Shown: piece after piece, positions 8,674 through 17,129 of the stretch | Numbering within the stretch: position 1 is the stretch's first letter | Layout of the letters: the number at the start of each line of letters is the position of its first letter | DNA from: Pseudomonas wuhanensis | Lineage (GTDB): Bacteria; Pseudomonadota; Gammaproteobacteria; Pseudomonadales; Pseudomonadaceae | Length of the DNA: 64,000 nucleotides | Reading direction: 5' to 3' | Assembly: GCF_030687395.1 (NCBI RefSeq) | Contig: NZ_CP117430.1 | Span: 3,100,001 to 3,164,000 of the forward strand | Position numbers and translations under genes: made by a program | Notes under the pieces: generated by a model | What the model saw: only the letters and a program-made list of their open reading frames with translations | The model's database searches: none | Told to the model about the DNA's origin: nothing

Positions 8674-9975
8674 ATGTTCAGAATCCTGTTTCGCCTCTAT
8701 CTGGTCACCATCGTCTCGTTCAGCGCGGCGATCTACCTGGTGCCGGACCTGGTGATCCAGGTTTTCCACGAGCGCTTCGTGACCTACAACCTCGATTACT
8801 CCCGAGGCTTGCAAACGCTGATTGCCAAGCAGTTTCGCGCCGTGCCCTCGGAGCAGTGGCCGGCATTGGCGGCCGAGATGGACAAGGAATTCCAGCCGCT
8901 GCACATCGTGCTGACCCGCAATGACGACCCTGAATTTACTCGGGATGAACGTGAACGCTTGCAGCGCGGTGAGAACGTTGTGCGTATCGGTGACTGGGGC
9001 TGGCGCACCTTGGCGGTAGCACCGTTGAACGAGCAGATGGTGGTGAAAATGGTCGTGCCGCCGGACCCGACGGACGTCAGTTGGTTGTACTGGAGCATCA
9101 ACGTACTGATCGGCGCGACCATGCTCGCCTGCCTGTTGCTGTGGTTGCGCCCGCACTGGCGCGACCTGGAGCGCCTCAAAAGCACCGCTGAACGCTTCGG
9201 CAAGGGCCACCTGAGCGAGCGCACGCAGATTTCCCCCAGCTCCAACATCGGCAGCCTGGCCCACGTGTTCGACACCATGGCCGGCGACATCGAAAACCTG
9301 CTCAACCAGCAGCGCGATCTGCTCAACGCCGTATCCCACGAACTGCGCACGCCACTGACAAGGCTGGATTTCGGCCTGGCCCTGGCGCTGTCCGACGACT
9401 TGCCGGCCACCAGCCGCGAACGTCTGCAAGGCTTGGTCGCGCACATTCGCGAACTGGATGAACTGGTGCTGGAACTGCTGTCTTACAGTCGACTGCAAAA
9501 CCCTGCGCGGTTGCCGGAACAGGTCGATGTGTCGTTGGATGAATTCATCGACAGCATTCTGGGCAGTGTCGACGAAGAACTGGAATCCCCGGAAATCGTC
9601 ATCGATGTACTGCTTCATGGCCAGCTCGAACGCTTCTCGCTGGACCCGCGATTGACCGCCCGGGCGATCCAGAACCTGCTGCGTAATGCCATGCGCTATT
9701 GCGAAAAACGGATTCAGATCGGTTTACAGGTATGCCCCAAGGGCTGTGAGATTTGGGTGGATGACGATGGCATCGGCATCCCGGAGGAAGAGCGAGAGCG
9801 GATTTTCGAGCCGTTTTATCGGCTGGATCGTAGCCGGGATCGCGCCACTGGCGGGTTTGGTCTGGGGCTGGCGATCAGTCGCCGGGCGCTGGAAGCCCAG
9901 GGCGGCACACTGACCGCGCAGGTTTCGCCGTTGGGTGGAGCGCGGTTCCGGCTTTGGTTGCCAACCCCCATCTGA
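8674..9975 (+). CDS. Sensor histidine kinase (RstB-like)
   Basis: A 433-residue membrane kinase, the same length as E. coli RstB. An N-terminal helix (residues ~5-25) and a second helix (~145-165) bracket a small periplasmic sensor. Then come a HAMP domain, the dimerisation box AVSHELRTPLTRL with the phospho-His at about residue 222, and an ATPase domain with the N box (NLLRNAMRY), G1 (VDDDGIGIP), F box (FEPFYRLD) and G2 (GFGLGLAI). It forms an operon with the response regulator and faces the efflux genes. The signal is unknown. RstB senses acid and low Mg in enterics, but that cannot be transferred here. Confidence 0.92.
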   Translation: MFRILFRLYLVTIVSFSAAIYLVPDLVIQVFHERFVTYNLDYSRGLQTLIAKQFRAVPSEQWPALAAEMDKEFQPLHIVLTRNDDPEFTRDERERLQRGENVVRIGDWGWRTLAVAPLNEQMVVKMVVPPDPTDVSWLYWSINVLIGATMLACLLLWLRPHWRDLERLKSTAERFGKGHLSERTQISPSSNIGSLAHVFDTMAGDIENLLNQQRDLLNAVSHELRTPLTRLDFGLALALSDDLPATSRERLQGLVAHIRELDELVLELLSYSRLQNPARLPEQVDVSLDEFIDSILGSVDEELESPEIVIDVLLHGQLERFSLDPRLTARAIQNLLRNAMRYCEKRIQIGLQVCPKGCEIWVDDDGIGIPEEERERIFEPFYRLDRSRDRATGGFGLGLAISRRALEAQGGTLTAQVSPLGGARFRLWLPTPI

Positions 9976-10004
9976 ATCCAGTGGCATCCCCTCGCCACAG
10001 GTCA

Positions 10005-10325
10005 TCACCAGCCACAGGTTTTTGATGGAATCAACCCAACCCCCGCCACCTGCATCCGCTCGATCGCCGCCGCCAACGAGCCGTCCAGATCAATCGCGCG
10101 GCAAGCATCCGTCACCACAAACGCATTGAACCCCGCCGCCCGCGCATCCAGCGCAGAAAACATCACGCAGAAATCCAGTGCCAGCCCGACCTCCGGGTTG
10201 CAGCCCTTGCGGATGATCAGTTGAGCGGGGGGCAGGTCCAGTTCCGGGTGGAACTCGGCGCCGGGCGTGGCGCGTACACAATGCTCCGGCCAGAGCGTTT
10301 GCTCGCGAAAAGGCCAGTCCAGACA
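10005..10325 (-). pseudogene. pncA: Decayed nicotinamidase gene (pncA relic)
   Basis: Reading the minus strand from a stop at 10326-10328 gives an uninterrupted frame with no start codon. It begins LDWPFREQTLWPEHCV, continues TPGAEFHPELDLPPAQLIIRKGCNPEV, then jumps straight to GLALDFCVMFSALDARAAGF and ACRAIDLDGSLAAAI. These are nicotinamidase/isochorismatase-family segments, including the Cys of DFCV. The whole N-terminal third with the catalytic Asp is missing, and about 30 residues normally between the NPEV and GLALDF segments are gone without loss of frame. Nicotinamidase converts nicotinamide to nicotinate for NAD salvage; this copy cannot. A working copy may exist elsewhere. Confidence 0.8.
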
Positions 10326-10436
10326 CTAAAGAACCTGAAGCCAGTCCCGCATTTGGCCGAACCGCTGCCTTACTGCGGGCACTGATGCCTTGTTATAGTT
10401 CGGGCCTCATATTCTGCCCGGTAAAGGATCACTGCC

Positions 10437-11249
10437 ATGCCTCAATACACCGCCTTCAGCGTCGAACTGGCCGATAACATCGCCCATGTGCAGATCAATC
10501 GCCCGGAAAAGATCAATTCGATGAACGCCGCGTTCTGGAGCGAGATCATCGAGATTTTCCAGTGGATCGACGATACCGATGAAGTGAGGGTGGTGGTACT
10601 CAGTGGCGCCGGCAAGCATTTTTCTTCAGGCATCGACCTGATGATGATGGCCGGTATGCTCAATGAGTTGGGCAAGGACGTCAGCCGCAATGCACGGCTG
10701 CTACGAAGAACGATTCTCACGCTGCAAGCCTCGTTCAATGCCGTCGACAACTGCCGCAAACCGGTGCTGGCGGCGATTCAGGGTTATTGCCTGGGTGGCG
10801 CCATCGACCTGATTTCGGCCTGCGACATGCGTTACGCCGCCGAGGACGCGCAATTTTCCATCAAGGAAATCGACATCGGCATGGCCGCCGATGTCGGCAC
10901 TTTGCAACGCTTGCCACGGATAATCGGTGACGGCATGCTGCGTGAACTGGCTTACACTGGTCGCACCTTTGATGCTGACGAAGCGCGCAACATCGGCCTG
11001 GTCAATCGCGTCTACAGCGATGCCGCCTGCCTGCTTGAAGGCGTGATGGGCATTGCCCGCGAGATCGCCGGCAAGTCGCCGATTGCTGTCACCGGCACCA
11101 AAGAGATGATCAGCTACATGCGCGACCATCGCATCGACGACGGCCTCGAATACGTCGCCACCTGGAACGCCGCCATGCTGCAATCCACCGATCTGCGCGT
11201 GGCCATGGCCGCCCATATGAGCAAACAGAAACCCGAATTTCTGGATTGA
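10437..11249 (+). CDS. Crotonase-family protein, delta(3,5)-delta(2,4)-dienoyl-CoA isomerase-like
   Basis: A 270-residue crotonase fold. The active-site block GGAIDLISACDMRY followed by IKEIDIGMAADVGTLQRLP matches mammalian ECH1, where an Asp, a Glu and a second Asp do the chemistry; all three are present at the matching places (GAID, IKE, AADVG). That points to isomerisation of 3,5-dienoyl-CoA in beta-oxidation of odd-position unsaturated fatty acids rather than hydration. A preceding oxyanion segment (SSGIDLMMM) fits. The gene sits 7 bp before nudC and is probably co-transcribed, although the two have no obvious shared pathway. Confidence 0.85.
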   Translation: MPQYTAFSVELADNIAHVQINRPEKINSMNAAFWSEIIEIFQWIDDTDEVRVVVLSGAGKHFSSGIDLMMMAGMLNELGKDVSRNARLLRRTILTLQASFNAVDNCRKPVLAAIQGYCLGGAIDLISACDMRYAAEDAQFSIKEIDIGMAADVGTLQRLPRIIGDGMLRELAYTGRTFDADEARNIGLVNRVYSDAACLLEGVMGIAREIAGKSPIAVTGTKEMISYMRDHRIDDGLEYVATWNAAMLQSTDLRVAMAAHMSKQKPEFLD

Positions 11250-11255
11250 TTAACC

Positions 11256-12086
11256 ATGATTTCACGCTGGACCACCGCAGTACTGGACACCGATCAACCC
11301 GGCGGCTGGGCCGTGGCGCGCAGCCCCGAAGGTTTTTTGTTCGATGACAATGGCGCGCTGTTTCCACGGGAATGGCTCAAGCGTCAGGACTTGTCGATTC
11401 TTGCCGAGCACGGCATCGGTCACCTGGATGGCGAACCGGTCTACCTGCTGGAGTTGCGCAGTCACAGCGAAGTACCGGGCTGCAACTGGAAAGGCCTGCG
11501 GGCGTTCATGCTCGAGGGCGATCACACCGTCTACAAGGTTCTGGGCTATGCGGCGCAAATCGGGACCTGGGCCCGTGAACACCGTTTTTGCGGCAATTGC
11601 GGGCAGGTGATGAGCCAGGTGCCGCGTGAGCGGGCGATGTACTGTGAACCGTGTGATATACGCCACTATCCGCGCATTTCACCGAGCATGATCGTGCTGG
11701 TGACCCGTGGCGACGAGGTTCTGCTGGCCCGTTCGCCGCGTTTTGTCACCGGGGTCTACAGCACCTTGGCAGGGTTTGCCGAGCCGGGTGAGTCAGCCGA
11801 AGACTGCCTGATTCGCGAGGTCCGCGAAGAGGTGCAGATCGAGGTCAAGAACATCCAGTACATGGGCAGTCAATGCTGGCCATTCCCGCATTCGATGATG
11901 CTCGGTTTCCACGCCGAGTACGCCGGCGGCGAGATTGTCTGTCAGGAAGACGAGATCGAAGACGCCCAGTGGTTCAACGTGCACAAGCTGCCGCCGTTGC
12001 CGGCGTCACGCTCGATTGCCCGTTACCTGATCGACGTCTACGTGGCGCGGCGTTTAGGCCACGCTGAACCAGTGCTGCCAGGCTAG
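11256..12086 (+). CDS. nudC: NADH pyrophosphatase / NAD-cap hydrolase NudC
   Basis: A 276-residue Nudix hydrolase. Two Cys pairs (CGNCG near residue 112 and CEPC near residue 130) form the zinc ribbon that follows a family-specific N-terminal domain. The Nudix box GX5EX7REVXEE begins near residue 172 ([20 protein letters not shown]). The diagnostic NudC motif downstream, usually SQPWPFP, reads SQCWPFPHS here. The enzyme cleaves NADH to NMNH and AMP and can remove NAD caps from RNA. The last 33 bp overlap the convergent TSUP gene. Confidence 0.93.
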   Translation: MISRWTTAVLDTDQPGGWAVARSPEGFLFDDNGALFPREWLKRQDLSILAEHGIGHLDGEPVYLLELRSHSEVPGCNWKGLRAFMLEGDHTVYKVLGYAAQIGTWAREHRFCGNCGQVMSQVPRERAMYCEPCDIRHYPRISPSMIVLVTRGDEVLLARSPRFVTGVYSTLAGFAEPGESAEDCLIREVREEVQIEVKNIQYMGSQCWPFPHSMMLGFHAEYAGGEIVCQEDEIEDAQWFNVHKLPPLPASRSIARYLIDVYVARRLGHAEPVLPG

Positions 12087-12833
12087 GCGCACGGTCAGGC
12101 CGAGCACCACGGTGATGAACACCGGGCGAATGAATTTCGCACCGCCGCTGATGGCGGTGCGCGCGCCGAAGAAGGCGCCGACCATCACCGACAGGCCCAT
12201 GCTCAGGCCGATGATCCAGTCCACTTGCCCGGAAAAGATGAACACCGACAGCGCCGCAATGTTGCTGACGAAGTTCATGCTGCGCGCCACGCCGCTGGCC
12301 TTGACCAGGTCGATGGGGTAGAGCAGCAGGCTGCTGACGGTCCAGAACGCTCCTGTGCCCGGACCGGCCACGCCGTCATAGAAACCGAGGCTGAAGCCTT
12401 GGGTCGATTGCCACTTTTTCTTGATCGGTGCGTCGCTGTCCAGCGGCGCCTTCGGTGTGCCGCCGAACAACAGGTACAGGCCGCAGGCGAAAACGATCAC
12501 CGGCAGCATCTTGTTCAGCCATTCCGCCGGCAAGTAATGAGCGACCACGGCGCCGGTGAGTGCGCCCACCAGCGTGCCGACGATGGCATGCGTCCATTGC
12601 CGAGGATGGAACAGCTTGCGCCGGTAGAAAGTGAAACTGGCAGTGGCCGAGCCGAAGGTCGAACTGAGCTTGTTGGTGCCCAGCACCAGGTGCGGCGGCA
12701 GGCCGGCAGTCAGCAGCGCCGGAGTGGTCAACAGACCACCACCGCCGGCGATGGCGTCGATGAAACCGGCAATGAAAGCGACGAGGGCCAGAACGGCCAG
12801 GGTAGTGAGGTCAACGCTGAGTTCGAAAGGCAT
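12054..12833 (-). CDS. TSUP (TauE/SafE) family membrane exporter
   Basis: About 259 residues with seven to eight hydrophobic helices. The TauE/SafE hallmark near the N-terminus ([19 protein letters not shown]) is followed by the paired [14 protein letters not shown] segment near residue 50. Family members carry sulfite, sulfoacetate or related organosulfur anions out of the cell. The neighbouring sfnB and sfnG genes, for sulfone-sulfur use, make sulfite export plausible, but the substrate is inference. It converges on nudC with a 33 bp tail overlap. Confidence 0.88.
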   Translation of the reverse strand: MPFELSVDLTTLAVLALVAFIAGFIDAIAGGGGLLTTPALLTAGLPPHLVLGTNKLSSTFGSATASFTFYRRKLFHPRQWTHAIVGTLVGALTGAVVAHYLPAEWLNKMLPVIVFACGLYLLFGGTPKAPLDSDAPIKKKWQSTQGFSLGFYDGVAGPGTGAFWTVSSLLLYPIDLVKASGVARSMNFVSNIAALSVFIFSGQVDWIIGLSMGLSVMVGAFFGARTAISGGAKFIRPVFITVVLGLTVRLAWQHWFSVA

Positions 12834-12917
12834 GGAATGGGCTTATTCGGCAGGGCGCAGAAGAGGGGCTGCGGGGGAAGGCCGGTATCTTACCCATAAA
12901 GTTATCCTGTTACAGCC

Positions 12918-13027
12918 GATCGTTCCCACGCTTTGCGTGGGAATGCCGCCATGGACGCTCCGCGTCCGCTTGGGATGTGACGCGGAGCGTCACGGGATGC
13001 ATTCCCACGCGGAACGTGGGAACGATC
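12918..13027. repeat. Long double-hairpin repeat, copy A
   Basis: A 110-bp element. Its ends are inverted copies beginning GATCGTTCCCACGC, and each end is itself a hairpin (CCCACGC/GCGTGGG). A third palindrome (GACGCTCCGCGTCC-like) sits near the centre. It ends 2 bp from the stop codon of sfnB. Confidence 0.85.
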
Positions 13028-13028
13028 A

Positions 13029-14267
13029 TTACCGTGTGGATGGCCCATTACCGATCTGCCACACAAACGGCGGTTCGGTCCCGTTAATCGCCCAGTCCCC
13101 AACAATCCGCGCCTTGTAGATCACCGGATTGTGCGATGACACGGTCCGGGCATTGCGCCAATGCCGATCCAGCGATTTGCCTTCGCGCACATCCGAAGCG
13201 CCCAGGGCATTGAACAGCGCCGTGGTCGCCCGCTGGGTCAATTCCGAAACCACCACCTGAGCCTTGGCCGACTCAATCTCCGCCGCCACATTCACCGCGC
13301 GCTCCAGCGCTTCATCTCCCGAGAACCGCGCCAGATAAGCCCGTTGCGCCGGTTTCGCCGCTTTCAAGGCACTGGCTTCGGCGGCATACACCCACGCCGC
13401 CACTTCACCGACAACCTGCTGCACTTGCGAATCCTCGCTGACCCGCTGCGCATTGCCATGGCTATAGATGCGTTTACGCTCGCGTACCTGATGCGCCACA
13501 TCACGCAACGCGGCGCGGCCAATCCCGGCCAGGGTTGCCAACAGCACCAATTGATAGAACGCCGTCTGGTATTTGAAGCGGGTGGCGAAGTCGATGATGT
13601 TCTCGGCGTCCACTTCAGCCTCGTTAAACCGCGAAGTGCCGCTGCCCGTGGTGCGCTGGCCGAAACCGTCCCAGTCATCGCTCTGCACAATTCCCGGTTG
13701 GCGTGTGCGGACGGCAGCGATCACATCGCCGCCGGTATCGCTGCGCTGGGCATAGACGTCGATCCAGTCCGAGAAAATGCTGCCGGTGCTGTAGAACTTC
13801 TCACCGTTGAGCCGCCACCGATCGCCGTCGGGCGAGACCTTGGTGATCACATCACCGATCGCCACGCTGCCGATCTCGGTCCAGGCGCAACCGACGATAT
13901 CGCCCTCCACGAAGCGCTTGAACCAGACATCCCGAGCCGGCCCCGGTGCCGCGTTCAAACGATCCTCGGCAAAGGCGAAATGCCCGCGCAAGGCCTGGGG
14001 CACGTTGGAATCGGCTTCGGCCAGTTCGATCAGCAATTCGAGCAGCTGTGGCAGAGACGCGCCGCCACCGCCGTATTCAACCGGCACCCGCACCGCGCCG
14101 AAGCCAGCGTCCTTGAGCCATTGAATCGGTTCGTACGGCAGACTGCGGCTTTGTTCGCGCTCAACGGCACCGGCGGCGATGCGCTGGAAGATCGGCCGAA
14201 AACGTGCGGCCAACGCTTCATAGTCAGTACCGGTGGACAGCGGGTTGATTACTTGATGTTCGGTCAT
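13029..14267 (-). CDS. sfnB: SfnB-type acyl-CoA dehydrogenase-like monooxygenase (sulfur acquisition)
   Basis: A 412-residue flavin protein of the acyl-CoA dehydrogenase fold, of the DszC/SfnB branch. Features include AWTEIGS in the flavin-binding middle domain, GEKFYSTGS, and a helical C-terminal domain ending WQIGNGP. The start at 14267 is set by AAGGAG seven bases upstream; the frame continues to 14312 without a better site. It is divergent from sfnG. In other pseudomonads sfn genes are induced by sulfur limitation to release sulfite from dimethyl sulfone and related compounds. A candidate sigma-54 promoter lies upstream at 14308-14323. Confidence 0.88.
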   Translation of the reverse strand: MTEHQVINPLSTGTDYEALAARFRPIFQRIAAGAVEREQSRSLPYEPIQWLKDAGFGAVRVPVEYGGGGASLPQLLELLIELAEADSNVPQALRGHFAFAEDRLNAAPGPARDVWFKRFVEGDIVGCAWTEIGSVAIGDVITKVSPDGDRWRLNGEKFYSTGSIFSDWIDVYAQRSDTGGDVIAAVRTRQPGIVQSDDWDGFGQRTTGSGTSRFNEAEVDAENIIDFATRFKYQTAFYQLVLLATLAGIGRAALRDVAHQVRERKRIYSHGNAQRVSEDSQVQQVVGEVAAWVYAAEASALKAAKPAQRAYLARFSGDEALERAVNVAAEIESAKAQVVVSELTQRATTALFNALGASDVREGKSLDRHWRNARTVSSHNPVIYKARIVGDWAINGTEPPFVWQIGNGPSTR

Positions 14268-14307
14268 GGGACAGCTCCTTGGAACGGCAGTGAGTGCCAT
14301 AGGGGAT

Positions 14308-14323
14308 TGCACGGTCCATGCCG
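14308..14323 (-). promoter_or_regulatory. Candidate sigma-54 promoter for sfnB
   Basis: On the minus strand the bases read CGGCATGGACCGTGCA. The essential GG and GC are 12 bp apart as in TGGCACGN4TTGCW, with three mismatches elsewhere. The predicted start near 14296 would give a leader of about 30 bases carrying the AAGGAG site. It is weaker than the site facing sfnG. Confidence 0.45.
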
Positions 14324-14426
14324 AAGCTCGCCGACCATGGTTTATTGGATGTTGTGGATTTGGGCGTGCCTGAATTGTTGCTGTGCCAACAGTGCATCAG
14401 CAAATTGCTTGAGCACATCGCATACC

Positions 14427-14521
14427 TGTGGCGAGGGAGCTTGCTCCCGCAGGGCTGCGCAGCGGCCCCAAAATATTTGTGAGCGCTGCGCACTCAAGCG
14501 GGAGCAAGCTCCCTCGCCACA
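14427..14521. repeat. REP doublet, type 2 (GTGGCGAGGG)
   Basis: Inverted units TGTGGCGAGGGAGCTTGCTC and its complement enclose about 47 bp. This repeat has a different head from the type 1 REPs. It lies between the two candidate sigma-54 promoters of sfnB and sfnG. Confidence 0.85.
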
Positions 14522-14547
14522 GTTCTCTCTCGTCTCAAGAAATCAGC

Positions 14548-14563
14548 TGGCACGTTTGCTGCT
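14548..14563 (+). promoter_or_regulatory. Sigma-54 promoter of sfnG
   Basis: TGGCACGTTTGCTGCT matches the sigma-54 consensus TGGCACGN4TTGCW at every defined position but one, with correct GG-GC spacing. It lies 40 bp before the sfnG start. In Pseudomonas putida the sfnG operon is driven by sigma-54 with the enhancer-binding protein SfnR; no sfnR is in this window. Confidence 0.75.
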
Positions 14564-14602
14564 CTGACCTCAGGACTTCCCTGAAAACCCGAGGACATGC
14601 CA

Positions 14603-15697
14603 ATGAGTCAGCAAGCCGTCAAATTTGCCTACTGGGTACCGAACGTCAGCGGTGGGCTGGTGGTCAGCAAGATCGAGCAACGCACCCACTGGGGCATCGA
14701 TTACAACCGCACACTGGCGCAACTGGCCGAAGAGGCGGGGTTTGAATATGCCCTGACCCAGATTCGCTTCACCGCCGGTTATGGCGCCGAGTTCCAGCAT
14801 GAATCCGTTGCCTTCAGCCATGCGCTGTTGGCCGCTACCAGTAAATTGAAAGTCATCGCCGCGATTCTGCCGGGGCCATGGCAGCCGGCGCTGGCGGCCA
14901 AACAACTGGCAACCATCGATCAACTCACCAACGGCCGGGTGGCGGTGAACATTGTCAGTGGTTGGTTCAAGGGCGAGTTTCAGGCCATCGGTGAACACTG
15001 GCTGGAGCACGATGAGCGTTATCGCCGCTCCGAAGAATTCATTCGCGCATTGAAGGGCATCTGGACCCAGGACACCTTCACCTTTCGCGGCGACTTCTAC
15101 CGCTTCGACAATTACAGCCTCAAACCCAAGCCGCTGGGCCAGCCAGAAGTCTTCCAGGGCGGGAGTTCCCGGGCAGCGCGGGACATGGCGGCGCGGGTCT
15201 CGGACTGGTACTTCACCAACGGCAACACCCCCGAAGGCATCAAGGCCCAGGTCGACGACATCCGCACGAAAGCGGCCGCGAATAATCATTCGGTGAAAAT
15301 CGGGGTGAATGCGTTTGTCATCGCGCGTGACACCGAAGAAGAGGCGCGGGCGGTGTTGGCGCAGATCATCGATCAGGCCGACCCGGACGCTGTGAACGCT
15401 TTTGGCGATGCAGCGAAGCAAGCGGGCAGGGCGTCACCCGAGGGCGAGGGCAACTGGGCCAAATCGACCTTTGAAGATCTGGTGCAGTACAACGACGGCT
15501 TCAAGACCAATTTGATCGGCACACCGCAGCAGATCGCCGAGCGGATCGTCGCGTTGAAAGCGGTGGGCGTGGATTTGGTGCTGGCGGGTTTTCTGCACTT
15601 TCAGGAAGAGGTGGAGTATTTCGGCAAGCGGGTGTTGCCGTTGGTGCGGGAGCTGGAGGCCAAAGCGCCTGCAACGCCGCAAGCCGCGGTCGCCTGA
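14603..15697 (+). CDS. sfnG: FMNH2-dependent dimethyl sulfone monooxygenase SfnG
   Basis: A 364-residue luciferase-fold (TIM barrel) monooxygenase. The start MKFAYWVPN-like segment (KFAYWVPNVSGG), the RFTAGYG strand, NIVSGWFKGEFQA and the GGSSRAARDMAA segment are typical of SfnG and related alkanesulfonate monooxygenases. SfnG oxidises dimethyl sulfone to methanesulfinate using reduced flavin. I start it at ATG 14603, because GAGG lies eight bases upstream; an ATG two codons earlier is too close to it. The flavin reductase gene often linked to it (sfnF) is not in this window. Confidence 0.93.
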   Translation: MSQQAVKFAYWVPNVSGGLVVSKIEQRTHWGIDYNRTLAQLAEEAGFEYALTQIRFTAGYGAEFQHESVAFSHALLAATSKLKVIAAILPGPWQPALAAKQLATIDQLTNGRVAVNIVSGWFKGEFQAIGEHWLEHDERYRRSEEFIRALKGIWTQDTFTFRGDFYRFDNYSLKPKPLGQPEVFQGGSSRAARDMAARVSDWYFTNGNTPEGIKAQVDDIRTKAAANNHSVKIGVNAFVIARDTEEEARAVLAQIIDQADPDAVNAFGDAAKQAGRASPEGEGNWAKSTFEDLVQYNDGFKTNLIGTPQQIAERIVALKAVGVDLVLAGFLHFQEEVEYFGKRVLPLVRELEAKAPATPQAAVA

Positions 15698-15711
15698 ACA
15701 CCAAAAAAACC

Positions 15712-15802
15712 TGCGGGAGCCGGGCTTGCCCGCGATAACGGTTTCACATTCAACAAATAAGTTGTCTGTGACATCGCCATCGCGGGCAAGCCCGCTCCCA
15801 CA
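15712..15802. repeat. REP doublet, type 1
   Basis: Inverted REP units between the converging sfnG and DUF1348 genes. The left unit is slightly degraded (CTGCGGGAGCC...). It could act as a bidirectional transcript end. Confidence 0.85.
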
Positions 15803-15817
15803 TGGATCTTGGTGAAG

Positions 15818-16294
15818 TTACAGGCCCAGATCAGACAAGCCCGGGTGATCATCCGGCCGGCGGCCCAACGGCCAGTGGAACTTGCGGTCGCTTTCCTTGA
15901 TCGGCATGTCGTTGATGCAGGCGTAACGATTGAACATCAGGCCGTTCTCGTCAAACTCCCAGTTCTCGTTACCGTAGGAACGGAACCAGTTACCCGAGTC
16001 GTCATGCCATTCGTAGGCGTAACGCACGGCGATGCGGTTATCGCCATGGGCCCAGAGTTCCTTGATCAGCCGGTAGTCCAGTTCCTTGGCCCATTTGCGG
16101 GTCAGAAAGCTTTTGGCTTCTTCGCGGTTATGGGCGAACTCGGCACGGTTACGCCACTGGGTGTCCAGGGTGTAGGCCAAGGACACCCGTTCCGGGTCGC
16201 GTGAGTTCCAGCCGTCTTCGGCCAGGCGAACTTTTTCGATGGCCGATTCACGGGTAAACGGCGGCAATGGCGGACGAACTTCGGCAGTAGACAT
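15818..16294 (-). CDS. DUF1348 / NTF2-like protein
   Basis: A 158-residue protein of the SnoaL/NTF2-like superfamily, DUF1348 branch. Conserved segments are [55 protein letters not shown] and a C-terminal DRKFHWPLG. The cone-shaped fold binds small ligands or catalyses simple isomerisations, but no reaction is assigned to DUF1348. The start at 16294 has GGGAG eight bases upstream; the longer frame does not. A TetR regulator gene lies upstream on the same strand, 56 bp away. Confidence 0.85.
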   Translation of the reverse strand: MSTAEVRPPLPPFTRESAIEKVRLAEDGWNSRDPERVSLAYTLDTQWRNRAEFAHNREEAKSFLTRKWAKELDYRLIKELWAHGDNRIAVRYAYEWHDDSGNWFRSYGNENWEFDENGLMFNRYACINDMPIKESDRKFHWPLGRRPDDHPGLSDLGL

Positions 16295-16350
16295 ATTAAG
16301 TCTCCCTATCAAATTAACGTTCAAGCAAGTTGTCGGGCTTGTTAAAAGTG

Positions 16351-16914
16351 TTACAGGTCCAATAACTTTCGCGCCATGCATTGCGCATTATCGGCGGCAC
16401 TGTGATCACCCATCACAAGCGCTACGGTAATGGCACCGTCGATCAGGATCAGCAGCTGTTTGGCCAGCGTCTCCGGGTCTTGTGCGCCATGTTCGGTACA
16501 GAGCTCGCGCACGTAGTCGAGCAGCTGCTGTTTGTGGTCTTTGGCCACCAGGCGAACCGGGTCTTGTGCATCGCCGGTTTCGCCGCTGGTGTTGATGAAT
16601 GCGCAGCCGCGGAAGCCTTCGGAGGCGAACCAGGTCTTGAGCACGGTAAACAGGTTGAGCAGCCGGTCGGCCGGGGTTTGCGCTTTGCCGACTTCGCTTC
16701 GATACCAGTTCATCCAGCGCACATCGCGGCGTTGCAGGGCCGCGACGACAAGCTCCTCCTTGTTGGCGAAGTAGCGGTAAATACTTTTTCTGGAAACACC
16801 GGCGGTTTTCACCAGAAGATCCATGCCAGTGGCAGCGATGCCACTTTTGTAGATCAACTTTTCGGTGACATCCAGAATGATGTTGCGTGTGTCGTTGCTA
16901 GTGATTTCGTTCAT
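16351..16914 (-). CDS. TetR/AcrR-family transcriptional repressor
   Basis: A 187-residue protein. The N-terminal helix-turn-helix (residues ~10-55: [20 protein letters not shown], then [17 protein letters not shown]) is typical, and the C-terminal ligand domain contains [10 protein letters not shown] and a helical tail. It starts at ATG 16914; a palindromic operator candidate lies 13 bp upstream. It probably represses itself and the DUF1348 gene downstream; the inducer is unknown. Confidence 0.88.
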   Translation of the reverse strand: MNEITSNDTRNIILDVTEKLIYKSGIAATGMDLLVKTAGVSRKSIYRYFANKEELVVAALQRRDVRWMNWYRSEVGKAQTPADRLLNLFTVLKTWFASEGFRGCAFINTSGETGDAQDPVRLVAKDHKQQLLDYVRELCTEHGAQDPETLAKQLLILIDGAITVALVMGDHSAADNAQCMARKLLDL

Positions 16915-16926
16915 GCGGCTAACAGT

Positions 16927-16940
16927 AGAATGATCGTTCT
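16927..16940. promoter_or_regulatory. Candidate TetR operator
   Basis: AGAATGATCGTTCT is a 14-bp near-palindrome (one mismatched pair) centred 20 bp upstream of the TetR-type gene, a common place for an autoregulatory site. Confidence 0.45.
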
Positions 16941-16980
16941 CCTTGGTCAAGCAGATATTTTCTTGTCTATGAAATTGCCA

Positions 16981-17042
16981 TCGCGGGCAAGCCCGCTCCC
17001 ACAGGTACAGCGCTGTTCTTGTGGGAGCGGGCTTGCCCGCGA
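16981..17042. repeat. Short-spaced REP doublet, type 1
   Basis: Two inverted 23-bp REP units separated by only 16 bp, in the region between the divergent TetR gene and pssA. Confidence 0.88.
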
Positions 17043-17129
17043 TGGGGCCAGAACGGACAGCCACAAGACCCAAACCCATCCATGGTGTAAGCTCTCGGGT
17101 TCTTCGGATTCGACCCTTTTGCGAGCCCT

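Noticed and set aside
10090..10326. A 78-codon minus-strand open frame starting MSGLAFSRAN
   Set aside because: It overlaps the pncA relic in another frame; the recognisable nicotinamidase sequence is in the frame without a start codon.
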